A stretch of 64,000 nucleotides of DNA from Leucobacter sp. cx-328 (GCF_014530035.1 NZ_JACVMX010000001.1:558001-622000); one strand, 5' to 3'. Numbered from the stretch's first letter, positions 16,404 to 25,803 are shown. Program-made: numbers and translations. Notes: a model not told the origin generated them from the letters alone.

Positions 16404-17551
16404 GCAGGGCAACGGAGGCTGTCCACCGTGCGACAGATCTCATTTTCAGGCTGTTGTATCCGGGCGAAGACGCATCGCGTGAAAACGCACAGATGCGGCG
16501 CGAGGTACGAGCGCTCACCGCAGCATTCTGGGCATGTATTGCTGGGGCCATCGCCGGTGTTTTCCTGTTTGAGGGTCCAGTTTCTGCCTGGGGGCTGGTG
16601 TCTGCCGGCAGTATCGGGCTCGTCGCTGCGAGTATTTGCGCAGGTCTTGCATCGGCAAGTGAGTACGCCAGAACGACTCGGTCGGTGCGGCAAACCTATA
16701 CGCGAGGTCGCAAGCTGCAGCGGTGCTTTGACACTGTAGTTATTGGCCTCGCCCACGCAGGCATCGCGGCACTGGTGATGATGCTCCTCACTGCAGTAGT
16801 CGTGCAAGGATTCATCGGAATGAAGCTCGACATTCTTACGAGCACCCTGATTGTTGGATTATCTGCGGGGGCGGCGTCATACACGGGAACGATCTCTGGC
16901 GGCAACATCACGATGAAATCCCTCTCGACGTTGCTCGCTATCTTCATGGGAGGAGGAATCATCGTTGCAATGCTCACAACCTCAGAAGCCGAATGGTGGC
17001 AGCTTCACTTCAGTGAGCTTGGCACCGGTGATGACTTTAGTAGCAGAGTGTTCAATGCGACGTTCTTCGTAGGCGGCTTCCTCTTTGCTTCGCTCGCTTC
17101 ACTCATTCACAACGAATTGTCCATGTGGGCTGCTGCCGCCACACCGAGTGGGTACCGAAACGTCACCTACGTGACCTGGCTCTTTGTCGGAATCGGGTTC
17201 TGTATTGCTGGCGTTGGTCTGGTGCCCGTCAATGTCAGTCTGTTGATGCACAACACGTTTGCCACTGGCATGGCCGTGCTTTTCGGCGCGCTCCTCATCG
17301 GTCTTCGGTGGTGGCTCGACGGCTTCGCGAAGCCGTTCTTACTGTTCTCGGACGGTGTGATGATCGCTATCATCGTGGCAGCGCTGTTCTTCTGGCCAAT
17401 CGGCTCGTATAACTTGGCCGCCTTTGAAGTCATCGCTGCTGGCGCAATCGCACTGTGGCTGGTCATTTTCCTGCGACACCTTGCCGCCTCCACCTCACTG
17501 GCTGGAACTACGCAGAGTTTCGCCCAACATTATCCAAAGGAGTCGCGATGA
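16400..17551 (+). CDS. Polytopic membrane protein of unknown function
   Basis: A 383-aa integral membrane protein, not assigned to a family. It has a ~45-residue hydrophilic N-terminus (RATEAVHRATDLIFRLLYPGEDAS) and then about ten hydrophobic segments spread over the chain. Polar loops of note are EYARTTRSVRQTYTRGRKLQR and EAEWWQLHFSELGTGDDF. There is no ATPase or known transporter signature. The start overlaps the nuclease-helicase stop (ATGA) and its own stop overlaps the aminotransferase start (ATGA). The three genes therefore form a translationally coupled string, an unexplained partnership. A transporter or a membrane sensor are equally possible. Confidence 0.72.
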   Translation: MSRATEAVHRATDLIFRLLYPGEDASRENAQMRREVRALTAAFWACIAGAIAGVFLFEGPVSAWGLVSAGSIGLVAASICAGLASASEYARTTRSVRQTYTRGRKLQRCFDTVVIGLAHAGIAALVMMLLTAVVVQGFIGMKLDILTSTLIVGLSAGAASYTGTISGGNITMKSLSTLLAIFMGGGIIVAMLTTSEAEWWQLHFSELGTGDDFSSRVFNATFFVGGFLFASLASLIHNELSMWAAAATPSGYRNVTYVTWLFVGIGFCIAGVGLVPVNVSLLMHNTFATGMAVLFGALLIGLRWWLDGFAKPFLLFSDGVMIAIIVAALFFWPIGSYNLAAFEVIAAGAIALWLVIFLRHLAASTSLAGTTQSFAQHYPKESR

Positions 17552-18783
17552 GACACGCAATCCCTTTCAAAACGCCGCCAGTCAACGCCACACGTGGGCT
17601 CGACATACCTGGGAAGGCGCTCGGTGGTTCGCGACGCTCGGAGATACCTCACTTCGAAGTAATGCGGATTACCGATGAGATCGCACGTCGTCGACTCGCA
17701 GGAGAAGACATTGTCTCGTTGTGCGCGGGCGAGCCTAGCGCGCGCCCCGCACCTGGCACGCTGAAGGCAGCCGGCTATACCGGTCCGCTCGGTACGATGC
17801 CGCTGCGCGAAGCGATTGCGCAGCATTACGCCGATTGGTACGACGTGAATCTTGCCCCAGAGGCAGTGGCAGTGACTACCGGATCGTCTGGCGCATTCCA
17901 ACTCGTCTTCTTGGCGGCATTCGACCCTGGCGATCGGGTCGCGCTCGTGTCGCCCGGTTATCCGGCATACCGGAACATTTTGCGCACCCTGGGTGTCGAA
18001 GTCGTTGAGATTCCTACCGGAGCGGAGACTCGGTACCAGCCCACGCCAGAACTCTTAGATGCGGCAGTGAGTGAGTTTGGCGAGCTGGCCGGCTTGATTG
18101 TCGCCTCTCCAGCGAACCCAACTGGAACGATGCTGAATCGAGCCGAGCTTACAGATCTTGTGGTATGGTGCAAGCGCAACGGGACACGTCTCATCAGTGA
18201 TGAGATTTATCACGGGATCACGTTCCCCGAGCCCGGCGCCCAAGATCCACGTGGCGTTTCTGTGGCAGCTCTCGATCCGAGTGCGGTGGTCATTAACTCG
18301 TTCTCGAAGTACTGGGGAATGACAGGTTGGCGTCTCGGCTGGGCGATCCTGCCAGAAGACCTGCGTGCACCAGTCGAAGCGCTGGCTTCAAACTTCGCGC
18401 TCTCGCCGCCTTCACCAGCGCAGGAGCTGGCGCTCTCGGCATTCACCTCAGAGTCTTATGCCGAACGAGATGCGATCGTGAGTGGCTTCGGACGCGCGCG
18501 AGCACTTATCCTCGATGCAGCCCCTGAACTCGGCTGGGGCGCAGCTGCGCCCTCAGATGGCGCGTTTTACTACTACTCTGAGCTTGGCCCCTGGCTCGAA
18601 CAATTTGGTAGCTCGACGGCGTACGCGCAGGCGCTACTCGAGGAAGCGAGCGTCGCAGTTGTTCCCGGTGTAGATTTCGACACGGTGACCGGTGACCGTG
18701 CTGTCCGACTGTCATACGCTGCCGGCGAAGCTGCTGTTGAAGAAGCGCTGTCGCGAATTCTCCGTTTCCAAGCAACACACTAG
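17548..18783 (+). CDS. Class I/II PLP-dependent aminotransferase
   Basis: A 411-aa fold-type I aminotransferase, cytosolic. Conserved points are SLCAGEPSARPAP near the start, VTTGSSGAFQLVFLAAFDPGD, the SPANPTGTML motif with the substrate-binding Asn, LISDEIYHGI with the cofactor-contacting Asp and Tyr, and NSFSKYWGMTGWRLGW with the Schiff-base Lys at about residue 254. The C-terminal carboxylate-binding Arg is in RAVRLSYA. The start at 17548 has AAAGGAG 6 nt ahead and overlaps the stop of the membrane-protein gene. The open frame extending back to 17455 has no support. Substrate is unresolved: aspartate, alanine or another amino acid. A terminator follows. Confidence 0.85.
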   Translation: MRHAIPFKTPPVNATRGLDIPGKALGGSRRSEIPHFEVMRITDEIARRRLAGEDIVSLCAGEPSARPAPGTLKAAGYTGPLGTMPLREAIAQHYADWYDVNLAPEAVAVTTGSSGAFQLVFLAAFDPGDRVALVSPGYPAYRNILRTLGVEVVEIPTGAETRYQPTPELLDAAVSEFGELAGLIVASPANPTGTMLNRAELTDLVVWCKRNGTRLISDEIYHGITFPEPGAQDPRGVSVAALDPSAVVINSFSKYWGMTGWRLGWAILPEDLRAPVEALASNFALSPPSPAQELALSAFTSESYAERDAIVSGFGRARALILDAAPELGWGAAAPSDGAFYYYSELGPWLEQFGSSTAYAQALLEEASVAVVPGVDFDTVTGDRAVRLSYAAGEAAVEEALSRILRFQATH

Positions 18784-18796
18784 CCTGAACCAGACT

Positions 18797-18848
18797 TTAC
18801 GAGTGTGGGCCCTGGGCGTCAAACGACATCCAAGGCCCACACTCGTAA
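18797..18848. terminator. Bidirectional terminator between convergent genes
   Basis: A perfect 15-bp inverted repeat (TTACGAGTGTGGGCC and complement) around a 22-nt loop, placed between the plus-strand aminotransferase and the minus-strand unknown gene. Confidence 0.75.
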
Positions 18849-18864
18849 ATGGACGGTTCGTGCC

Positions 18865-19326
18865 CTAAGCTCCGAACCGAATCGCGGTGCCGACCGAAAT
18901 GCCAACTCGAGTCTGTAGATTTTCATCGACAACAGCAACGGGTTCTGCTGTGGAATCTACGGAAAGCCCAAGCTCCGTAAGCACGTCTTCCTCTGCGCCT
19001 GCAAGATCGAGCACGAGCGCCGAGATTGATTCGATCATTGGCGCTTCGAGACCGGCAACAGCGCGGCTAATTGCCGACCGTGTCGCCTGTGTAAGTGGCG
19101 CTGTTCCCGTGCCTCGTAAAGCGACGCGCGAGGTCGTGTAGGCGACGCCGTCACCTGATAGCGCTTCGCCGATAACCTGGTCGCCGTCGAGGCGTGCGCG
19201 CAGTTCGAGCACGCTACTGGTAGATGCCAATGCCTTCGTGGCGAAGGGGAGGGGAATGCCCGAAGGGGCACCACCGTGATCATGCTGATCAGGTGATGCC
19301 CCTCCGAATGAGAACTTCAAATCCAT
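18865..19326 (-). CDS. Hypothetical protein, 153 aa
   Basis: Not recognised. The N-terminal ~25 residues are polar and His/Gly/Pro-rich (FSFGGASPDQHDHGGAPSG). The rest is Ala/Leu/Val-rich with alternating hydrophobicity and only moderate charge, more like a soluble alpha/beta domain than a membrane protein. There is no signal peptide. The ATG at 19326 follows a TATCCT hexamer with a 7-nt gap, so the message is probably leaderless. The AGGAG sequence further upstream is too far away to serve as a ribosome site. It lies downstream of alanine dehydrogenase on the same strand with a 23-bp gap but seems to have its own promoter. Confidence 0.65.
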   Translation of the reverse strand: MDLKFSFGGASPDQHDHGGAPSGIPLPFATKALASTSSVLELRARLDGDQVIGEALSGDGVAYTTSRVALRGTGTAPLTQATRSAISRAVAGLEAPMIESISALVLDLAGAEEDVLTELGLSVDSTAEPVAVVDENLQTRVGISVGTAIRFGA

Positions 19327-19333
19327 GAAGTCC

Positions 19334-19339
19334 AGGATA
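19334..19339 (-). promoter_or_regulatory. Probable -10 hexamer of a leaderless promoter
   Basis: TATCCT on the minus strand, 7 nt before ATG 19326. Confidence 0.4.
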
Positions 19340-19349
19340 CTCCTGGGAG

Positions 19350-20477
19350 TTACGCGTTTGCTGCGAGAACCTCTGCGAGCTCCGACGCGGGGAGCTCAGG
19401 GAATGCCTGTGCAACGCCAACGTTGGTGATGTTGCCCTCGAACGCGTTCAGACCCTTAGCGAGTGCTGCGTCTGCGTTGAGTGCCTTTGCCCAGCCCTTG
19501 TCGGCAAGTGCGACAACGTAGGGGAGAGTTGCGTTGGTGAGTGCAGCGGTCGAGGTCTCGGGGACCGCACCGGGCATGTTTGCAACGCAGTAGTAGATCG
19601 AGTTGTGAACCTCGAAGGTTGGGTTGTCGTGCGTGGTAGCAACCGAGTTCTCGAAGCAGCCACCCTGGTCGATAGCGATGTCGACGAGGACCGAGCCCTT
19701 CTTCATCTGAGCAACCATTGCGTCGGTGACGAGCTTGGGTGCCTTCTCACCGGGGATGAGGACCGAACCGATAACGAGATCGGCTTCCTTGAGTGCCTCG
19801 GTGATGTTGTGAGCGTTCGAGGTGCGGGTCTGGATGCGACCGTTGAACTCGTCCTCGAGCTGCTTGAGGCGGGGGAGAGCGATGTCAATAACGGTGACCT
19901 CTGCGCCCATACCGTAAGCGATACGTGCAGCCTGCTCACCAGCAGCGCCGCCGCCGATAACGACAACCTTGCCGCGGCGGGTAGCGGTAACGCCACCGAG
20001 GAGGATGCCACGGCCGCCGTTTGCCTTCATGAGCGAGTAAGCGCCAACCTGAACCGAGAGACGACCAGCGACCTCAGACATGGGCGAAAGGAGGGGGAGC
20101 GCACGGTTAGCGAGCTGAACAGTCTCGTAAGCGATTGCGGTGGTGCCCGACTCGAGGACAGCCTCGGTGAGTGCCTTATCAGCTGCGAGGTGCAGGTAGG
20201 TGAAGAGCACCTGACCCTTACGCATCTTGCTGTACTCAGAAGCGATGGGCTCCTTGACCTTGAGGATCATGTCCGACTCGGCCCAGATCTGGTCTGCCGA
20301 CTCGACGATCTTCGCGCCAGCTGCCGCGTACTCCTCGTCGGTGATAGCCGAACCGAGGCCTGCACCAGCCTGAACGAATACCTCGTGGCCACGGCGAGCG
20401 AGCTCGAATACGCCTGCCTCAGTGATGGCAACGCGGTTCTCGTTGTTCTTAATCTCGGTAGGGATACCGACGCGCAT
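19350..20477 (-). CDS. ald: Alanine dehydrogenase
   Basis: Catalyses reversible NAD-dependent deamination of L-alanine to pyruvate and ammonia. The 375-aa chain opens with MRVGIPTEIKNNENRVAIT and contains the substrate-site Lys in DMILKVKEP. It also has the catalytic His in FTYLHLAADK, the Rossmann glycine motif VVVIGGGAAGEQAARIAYGMG, and the conserved GGCFENSVATTHDNP and VANMPGAVPETSTAAL. The start is ATG 20477, with GGAG 6 nt upstream; a TTG four codons earlier overlaps that site and is not credible. It is divergent from an Lrp/AsnC regulator, the usual Ald/AldR arrangement in actinobacteria, in which alanine acts as effector. Two 15-bp dyads in the shared intergenic region are candidate binding sites. 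Confidence 0.95.
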   Translation of the reverse strand: MRVGIPTEIKNNENRVAITEAGVFELARRGHEVFVQAGAGLGSAITDEEYAAAGAKIVESADQIWAESDMILKVKEPIASEYSKMRKGQVLFTYLHLAADKALTEAVLESGTTAIAYETVQLANRALPLLSPMSEVAGRLSVQVGAYSLMKANGGRGILLGGVTATRRGKVVVIGGGAAGEQAARIAYGMGAEVTVIDIALPRLKQLEDEFNGRIQTRTSNAHNITEALKEADLVIGSVLIPGEKAPKLVTDAMVAQMKKGSVLVDIAIDQGGCFENSVATTHDNPTFEVHNSIYYCVANMPGAVPETSTAALTNATLPYVVALADKGWAKALNADAALAKGLNAFEGNITNVGVAQAFPELPASELAEVLAANA

Positions 20478-20540
20478 GTTTTTCTCCAATTATTCAGAGT
20501 TGCTAAGTAGGGAAACGAAGCTTCCACCGGAATTTTAACC

Positions 20541-20555
20541 CGTATTGTGAATACG
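20541..20555. promoter_or_regulatory. Putative Lrp/AldR operator 1
   Basis: CGTATT-GTG-AATACG, a perfect 15-bp dyad in the ald/regulator intergenic region, 64 bp before the ald start. Confidence 0.45.
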
Positions 20556-20633
20556 CGCTAGATTTCGGAAAAGTTCTCTTCATCGTGAAGTATATTCGAT
20601 ATCGTCGGTGAAGCATCGAATTCTCTGCGAAAT

Positions 20634-20648
20634 CCGCACAAATTGCGG
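20634..20648. promoter_or_regulatory. Putative Lrp/AldR operator 2
   Basis: CCGCA-CAAAT-TGCGG, a 15-bp dyad 42 bp before the regulator's start. Centre-to-centre distance to operator 1 is 93 bp, close to nine helical turns. Confidence 0.4.
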
Positions 20649-20689
20649 CTTTTGTAGAGTTGGGAAATGTGAAGTGCAAAGGAGGACAC

Positions 20690-21187
20690 GTGTTGGAAGG
20701 GTCAAAGCAGACAAGCCGGGCCGCTGATCTTGATGAGGTAGACCTCAAGATCGTGCATGAACTGCAGCTCAACGGGCGCATCACGAATGCAGAATTGGCG
20801 GACCGCGTCGGCGTCGCGGCTTCCACCTGTATTGCGCGAGTGCGCAACTTGGTGACGCGTCGCGTGATCACTGGTTTTACCGCAACAGTTGATCCGCGTG
20901 CGGTTGGTCTTGATCTCCAAGTGCTTGTGAGTGTGACGGTACGGTCGGGTGCCCGACAGCTCATCATGGAGCTGAGCGATTCGCTTCGCGCTCAGCCCGA
21001 GGTCATGCAGCTGTTCTTCCTTGGTGGCACTGAAGACTTCATCATGCATCTTGGAGTACGTGACTCAGATCACGTTCGTGACTTTGTGATGGAGAACCTG
21101 TCGACTCACCCCGCAGTTTCTGCGACGCGAACGAGCATCGTATTCAGTCACTTTGCGAACCCAGTATCCATCGGCGCGATTGATTAG
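20690..21187 (+). CDS. Lrp/AsnC-family regulator (AldR-like)
   Basis: A 165-aa feast/famine regulator. Residues ~10-60 are the helix-turn-helix (LDEVDLKIVHELQLNGRITN, AELADRVGVAASTCIARVRNL). The remainder is the RAM ligand-binding domain with VDPRAVGLDLQVLVSVTVR and FFLGGTEDFIMHLGVRDSDH. The start is GTG 20690, which has a near-perfect AAAGGAGG 4-5 nt ahead; the reading frame's earlier TTG is not used. It is divergent from alanine dehydrogenase, so it is very probably its alanine-responsive activator and self-regulator, as described for AldR in mycobacteria. A terminator follows at 21207. Confidence 0.9.
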   Translation: MLEGSKQTSRAADLDEVDLKIVHELQLNGRITNAELADRVGVAASTCIARVRNLVTRRVITGFTATVDPRAVGLDLQVLVSVTVRSGARQLIMELSDSLRAQPEVMQLFFLGGTEDFIMHLGVRDSDHVRDFVMENLSTHPAVSATRTSIVFSHFANPVSIGAID

Positions 21188-21206
21188 GCGGATCGCGTAG
21201 ACCACA

Positions 21207-21242
21207 AGGGCGGGTGTAGTTTATCCAGACTGCACCCGCCCT
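21207..21242. terminator. Terminator after the Lrp-type gene
   Basis: A 14-bp stem AGGGCGGGTGTAGT/ACTGCACCCGCCCT (one G-T pair) with an 8-nt loop, 20 bp past the stop. A short pyrimidine run follows. It lies between convergent genes and may serve both. Confidence 0.7.
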
Positions 21243-21306
21243 CTATCGTGTGTGTATCTCGGAATTGGGTGCCGAGTGCTGAACGCTTATTTTCCTCAGG
21301 CACCAG

Positions 21307-23034
21307 CTAGTGTTCTGCGGGTGGCGTGAGGCGGTTTTCGTGCGCATCAAGCGCGCGTGACACTTGCTGAAGGGCGCGAGAACTATAGCGGCCAATTGCT
21401 CGCTCTTCGAGGAGTGCCGCGCGCTGCGCTTCAAGCGAGACGTTTGCGAGGCGCAGATATGCCTCAGCCGGAGATTCCTGTGTGGACGGGAGATTAGGAT
21501 CCATCGGGTTCAGCGCTATCGCGAGAGGGGCCAAAGCATTTTTGCTGCTCACTCGCGCACGTTCTGCAATGAACTCCGGGGTAGTGGGGCCACCAGCGGC
21601 TGCTTCCTTTTCGATCTCATCGTCGATTGCGTTAATGCCAGAAGTCATCAGGTCGCGGCAGAGTACAGCGAGTTCTGAACGGTCATTGCCTCCCACCCCC
21701 TCAGGCCAAAGCCGACGGATCAGCGCAGGCAGTGTGAGACCGTGGAACAGTAAGGTCACTGTCGCAACGATGAACGCGGTCAGGACGATCTGCTCCCGGA
21801 ATGGGACCTCGGTCGGAATTGACTGTGCAGCAGCGAGCGTGACTACGCCGCGCATGCCTGTCCAAGAGAGGAGCATGCCGTCGCGCCAACCGAGTTGGGC
21901 ATCACGTTCGTGCGCTGCATCGGCGGCAGAGCGCTGGGCCATTCGCTCTGTGCGGGAGAGCCGCGCGGGGGTCGTAGCTGAATGAACCTGCATACGCTTG
22001 ACGATGAGGCCCAGTCCGCGGCTACGGTACTCGATGCGGCGAGCAGTGCGTCGCATGATCCAGATGGTCGGCACAACAAAGAGTGCTCGGCACCCGATGA
22101 GGACGCCAACGAGCACAAAAGACACGAGGATCACGGTGTCGAGATGGAAATCGGAGTCCCCAACGCGGTCCACGAGGCCGTGTAACTCGAGGCCCATCAA
22201 CAAGAAGACACCATTGTCTAAGACGAATTGGATGGTTCGCCAGTTCAAGCGCTCGTTCGTGCGCGCTATGGCACTGAACTTCATCGTTGCGTGATGACCG
22301 GTGTAGAGACCAGTGACCACGACGGCAAGCACACCAGATGCGCCAAGCTCTTCGGCAGGGATGAACGCGAGGAAGGGCACAGCAAATGAAACCACCGTGT
22401 CGTATACGGGGTTCTTGAACTTTGACCGTACCCAAACTGTAATGATGCCAATGCAAAACCCAATGAGCACGGCAGTTGCAACGGAGTAGCTGAACATGCC
22501 AACTGCTGGCATGAATGCGAAGCTGCCCGACAGCGCGATCAGCGCTGTTTTCAGCAGCACCAGTGAGGTGGCGTCGTTGACGAGGCTTTCACCTTCAAGA
22601 ATCGAGACGATTCGGTCAGGCATTCCGAGACGCTTGCCAATTGCGGTTGCCGCGACGGCATCGGTCGGGCTGATCACTGCGCCGAGTGCAAACGCAACGG
22701 GAAGTGGCACCTGCGGTACAGCCCAGTGCAGCGTAAGGCCGACAACCAGCGTCGTGATGATCACGAGCACGACAGAGAGGCCGATGACTGGTCTGAAATT
22801 TCGTCTGAAGTCGATGAGGGGCACATTGACTGCCGCCGCGTACAGTAGCGGCGGCAGCACGCCAACAAGGATGATCTCAGGTGACACCACAACGCTCGGC
22901 ATGAACGGGAGATAGCCAATTCCAATGCCGAGGAGTATGAGTATCAGTGGTGCCGCGACGCCGATCCGCGCACCAACAATGGAACCGGTGATCAGCACGA
23001 TCACGACGATGATTGAAATGAGCCCGATCTCCAT
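21307..23034 (-). CDS. CPA1-family Na+(K+)/H+ antiporter
   Basis: A 575-aa monovalent cation/proton exchanger of the inner membrane. The N-terminal ~420 residues hold about twelve helices. They include FALGAVISPTDAVAATAIGKRLGMP, which contains the P-T-D of helix 5 and is typical of NhaP/NHE-type CPA1 antiporters, followed by EGESLVNDATSLVLLKTAL with the ND pair. They also include SWTGMRGVVTLAAAQSIP, a conserved R-G-V-V motif. The C-terminal ~150 residues are a hydrophilic helical cytosolic tail. The gene is monocistronic, and TAGGCT lies 6 nt before the ATG, consistent with a leaderless message. The likely role is pH and sodium homeostasis. Confidence 0.9.
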   Translation of the reverse strand: MEIGLISIIVVIVLITGSIVGARIGVAAPLILILLGIGIGYLPFMPSVVVSPEIILVGVLPPLLYAAAVNVPLIDFRRNFRPVIGLSVVLVIITTLVVGLTLHWAVPQVPLPVAFALGAVISPTDAVAATAIGKRLGMPDRIVSILEGESLVNDATSLVLLKTALIALSGSFAFMPAVGMFSYSVATAVLIGFCIGIITVWVRSKFKNPVYDTVVSFAVPFLAFIPAEELGASGVLAVVVTGLYTGHHATMKFSAIARTNERLNWRTIQFVLDNGVFLLMGLELHGLVDRVGDSDFHLDTVILVSFVLVGVLIGCRALFVVPTIWIMRRTARRIEYRSRGLGLIVKRMQVHSATTPARLSRTERMAQRSAADAAHERDAQLGWRDGMLLSWTGMRGVVTLAAAQSIPTEVPFREQIVLTAFIVATVTLLFHGLTLPALIRRLWPEGVGGNDRSELAVLCRDLMTSGINAIDDEIEKEAAAGGPTTPEFIAERARVSSKNALAPLAIALNPMDPNLPSTQESPAEAYLRLANVSLEAQRAALLEERAIGRYSSRALQQVSRALDAHENRLTPPAEH

Positions 23035-23040
23035 TGCTCT

Positions 23041-23046
23041 AGCCTA
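23041..23046 (-). promoter_or_regulatory. Probable -10 hexamer of a leaderless promoter
   Basis: TAGGCT on the minus strand with a 6-nt gap to ATG 23034. No ribosome binding site is visible. Confidence 0.45.
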
Positions 23047-23058
23047 CGGGCCTACTCC

Positions 23059-24219
23059 CTAAGCGGAAACAGCACCGACCGTGATTTCACGAGCTTCTTG
23101 ATCGTGGAACACGCTCCAACGTGCGACATCACGCTCGAGTTCTCGCGCGCTGACTTCATTGCCTGGGAAGGGGAATAGGTAGACGCGCTCGCGCTGTTTG
23201 GGGTCCCGCTTCCAAGTAGCAATGGTTTGCCCGTCACGAATAACAGTGCCTGCAAAGACGCCATTCTTGCCGGGTACCACATAGTCAATTCCGCCCGGAA
23301 TGAGCTGCGGCTCCCGAATGCTGTAGCCAAGCAAATGCTCATCGAATGGTGCAAGAAGCAAAGCTTCGGACGGCGGGGTAATCTCTGCATCGAGAAGCGA
23401 TGGCGCAAGCCAAGCTTCGCCCGCTGCACCGGGGATAGCTTCGCCGTGCTCATCAGCGAAACGGGCGGTGGCGAGGCGGCCACTCTCAACGGCTGCCGTG
23501 AGCCCGCGTTTTACCTCACGCATACCCAAGCCCGACCACCAAGCGATGTCCTTCGCGCGGATGGGCCCACGAGCGACCGGATACCGGGCGGCGAGCTCGA
23601 GGAGCGCTTCATCTTCATCAAGCGCCCGAGCGGTTGGCAACCAGCCAGCTGCAAGTACCAGTCTCGGCTCAGCAAGATCTCGCACGGGTCCAAGGGTTGC
23701 AAGGCCGTTTTGGCACAGCCACCAGATGAGGTGATACCGCCAGTTTGATTGCCAGACGATTCCTGCTGCTGTCCAGGCATCAGAGAGCTCGTTACGATCG
23801 AGGCCTCCAGCGGCAGCAATGCGGAGAGCGTCAAGCGATACCCCGACGAGCTGATCGAGAATTTCGTCACTCATCCCGAGAATCTTGCGACGCTGCGGGG
23901 CACTCGCCAATGCCCGCTTGTTTGTTAGAGACTGCAACCAACCAATGTCAGTTGCCGCAACCAAATGAATCGTGCCGCGCATCGGCCAAGAACGCACGAG
24001 CTTACCTGCGTTGAGGGCATCTATGACGGACTGCTGCGAGGCCCCGGCTACCCGACGCCCAAGCGCCCATCGTGATGCATGCCAATCTTGTCCCTGCACT
24101 GCGAGCATGCGGGCTGCTACAGCACTGACGTCAGAACCCAGGCCGGCATCGGGCGCGTTGAGCCCTTGCGCTTCGGTGCGAAGCGCTCGGACATGCTGTT
24201 GCGAAAGAAGTTCAGCCAT
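23059..24219 (-). CDS. Winged-helix AlkZ/YcaQ-like DNA-binding protein (HTH_42)
   Basis: A 386-aa protein of the winged-helix DNA-binding family (PF06224) that includes the AlkZ/YcaQ DNA glycosylases. Conserved features are [21 protein letters not shown] near the N-terminus, [30 protein letters not shown]-like [10 protein letters not shown], and the C-terminal [16 protein letters not shown] and [13 protein letters not shown]. The glycosylase QxQ/QxD motif may correspond to the Q-G-Q-D at the start, so a role in alkylated or crosslinked DNA repair is possible. The true start is ATG 24219; the open frame continues ~100 codons further upstream without homology. TACACT 6 nt before this ATG supports the choice. 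Confidence 0.78.
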   Translation of the reverse strand: MAELLSQQHVRALRTEAQGLNAPDAGLGSDVSAVAARMLAVQGQDWHASRWALGRRVAGASQQSVIDALNAGKLVRSWPMRGTIHLVAATDIGWLQSLTNKRALASAPQRRKILGMSDEILDQLVGVSLDALRIAAAGGLDRNELSDAWTAAGIVWQSNWRYHLIWWLCQNGLATLGPVRDLAEPRLVLAAGWLPTARALDEDEALLELAARYPVARGPIRAKDIAWWSGLGMREVKRGLTAAVESGRLATARFADEHGEAIPGAAGEAWLAPSLLDAEITPPSEALLLAPFDEHLLGYSIREPQLIPGGIDYVVPGKNGVFAGTVIRDGQTIATWKRDPKQRERVYLFPFPGNEVSARELERDVARWSVFHDQEAREITVGAVSA

Positions 24220-24225
24220 ATCGCA

Positions 24226-24231
24226 AGTGTA
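24226..24231 (-). promoter_or_regulatory. Probable -10 hexamer of a leaderless promoter
   Basis: TACACT on the minus strand, 6 nt before ATG 24219, close to the consensus TANNNT. No Shine-Dalgarno motif. Confidence 0.5.
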
Positions 24232-24372
24232 AAACCGGCCAGTGACATTTGGGCGTCCTGCGTTGGTGTGGATCCGCCACAACCGTTGCGGCCTCCCACC
24301 AGAAGGCGAAATGTCGGTGGTCTGTGGGAAGGTTATTACGAACATCCCGCGAACGAGTCGCAAGGAGCGCGC

Positions 24373-25785
24373 ATGCATGAGATTCAATGCCCACACTGTG
24401 GCAAAGCATTTACCGTCGATGAGGCGGGCTATGCGCAGATCTTGCAGCAGGTGCGTGACACTGAATTCGACCAGCAGCTCCACGAACGTCTCAAGCTGAT
24501 AGAGCAAGAGAAGCGTCAAGAACTTGAAATCGCGAAGGTCAAAGCTGACGGCGAACTACAACAGGCGACCGCAACGAAAGACGCCGAGATTCAGCGGCTA
24601 GAGGCGCTCGTTACCGCCGGAGAATCAACGCAGAAGATTGCCATCGCAGACGCGCTCGCCGCAGTTGAGAAGGAGCGCGACAAGGTCGCGTCTGAGCTTG
24701 CTGAAGTAAAGGCGACTCAGGCGGCTCAGGCCGAGCTCGTTGAGGCGCGCTTCTCCGCACAGCTCCAACAGGCAGAGGCAGTGAAAGCCTCTGAGATTGC
24801 TGAGCTCAAGGCACAGGTAACGGCCGCGGCCACTGAACAGAAGCTTGCTGTTGCCGAGGCCGTCGGTGAAGTAGCGAAGGAACGCGATGAGTTGCAGGGA
24901 GACCTGAAACGGGCAAACCTTGAAAAGGAACTGGCCGAGCGTTCGATTACCGAGCGCTTCGAAGTGCAACTCAAAGACCGTGACGACGCGATTGAGCGGC
25001 TCCGCGATATGAAGTCGAAGCTGTCCACCAAGATGATTGGTGAAACGCTTGAACAGCACTGCGAGAATACGTTCAATCAGATCCGTGCGACGGCCTTCCC
25101 GAACGCGTACTTCGAGAAAGACAATGATGCTCGTTCTGGGAGCAAGGGCGACTACATCTTCCGTGATTTCGATCCCAGCGAGCTTGAAGTTGTCTCGATC
25201 ATGTTCGAGATGAAGAACGAAGCAGACACGACCGCGACTAAGCATAAAAACGAAGACTTTCTCAAAGAACTCGATAAAGATCGAAATGAGAAAGGTTGCG
25301 AGTATGCGGTACTCGTCTCGATGCTCGAGTCTGACAGTGAGCTTTACAACACTGGTATCGTCGATGTTTCGCATCGATACCCGAAGATGTACGTCGTTCG
25401 GCCACAGTTCTTCTTACAAATCATCACCTTGCTGCGCAATGCGGCAATGAACGCAATGAGCTACAAAGCCGAGCTTGAGCTCGTGAAGGCTCAGAACATC
25501 GACATCACCACTTTTGAGAGCGAACTCGATGATTTCAAAGGCGCATTTGGGCGTAACTATGATCTTGCATCGAGGCAGTTCCAGGAAGCCATCAAACGGA
25601 TCGATACCTCGATCGCTGAGATGCAGAAGGTGAAAGATCAGCTGTTGAAATCCGAGAACAACTTGCGCCTGGCAAACGACAAGGCGCAGGGGGTTTCGAT
25701 TAAGAAACTCACCCGGGGAAACCCGACCATGCAGGCAAAATTTGCGGAGATCGAGCGAGGCAGCGCCTCCTCGGCTGACGCGTAG
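24373..25785 (+). CDS. DUF2130 protein: zinc ribbon, coiled coil, nuclease-like domain
   Basis: A 470-aa protein with three parts. Residues 1-20 carry a short zinc-ribbon half ([10 protein letters not shown], one CxxC). Residues ~30-230 are an almost uninterrupted charged coiled coil, Glu/Lys/Ala/Gln-rich. The region ~240-400 is the DUF2130 core, with [22 protein letters not shown] and then [13 protein letters not shown]...[11 protein letters not shown]. The D...ExK spacing there looks like a PD-(D/E)XK nuclease site (my reading of the motif). A second helical region follows to the C-terminus. ATG 24373 is chosen because AAGGAG precedes it by 6 nt; the open frame back to 24079 runs over the AlkZ-like gene's promoter. 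It is followed after 18 bp by an RNA/DNA helicase gene, likely co-transcribed. Confidence 0.8.
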   Translation: MHEIQCPHCGKAFTVDEAGYAQILQQVRDTEFDQQLHERLKLIEQEKRQELEIAKVKADGELQQATATKDAEIQRLEALVTAGESTQKIAIADALAAVEKERDKVASELAEVKATQAAQAELVEARFSAQLQQAEAVKASEIAELKAQVTAAATEQKLAVAEAVGEVAKERDELQGDLKRANLEKELAERSITERFEVQLKDRDDAIERLRDMKSKLSTKMIGETLEQHCENTFNQIRATAFPNAYFEKDNDARSGSKGDYIFRDFDPSELEVVSIMFEMKNEADTTATKHKNEDFLKELDKDRNEKGCEYAVLVSMLESDSELYNTGIVDVSHRYPKMYVVRPQFFLQIITLLRNAAMNAMSYKAELELVKAQNIDITTFESELDDFKGAFGRNYDLASRQFQEAIKRIDTSIAEMQKVKDQLLKSENNLRLANDKAQGVSIKKLTRGNPTMQAKFAEIERGSASSADA

Positions 25786-25803
25786 AAAGCAGGAACAATC
25801 CAT

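Noticed and set aside
19605-20510. 301-codon plus-strand frame opposite ald
   Set aside because: Antisense shadow of a well-conserved dehydrogenase, with no ribosome site.
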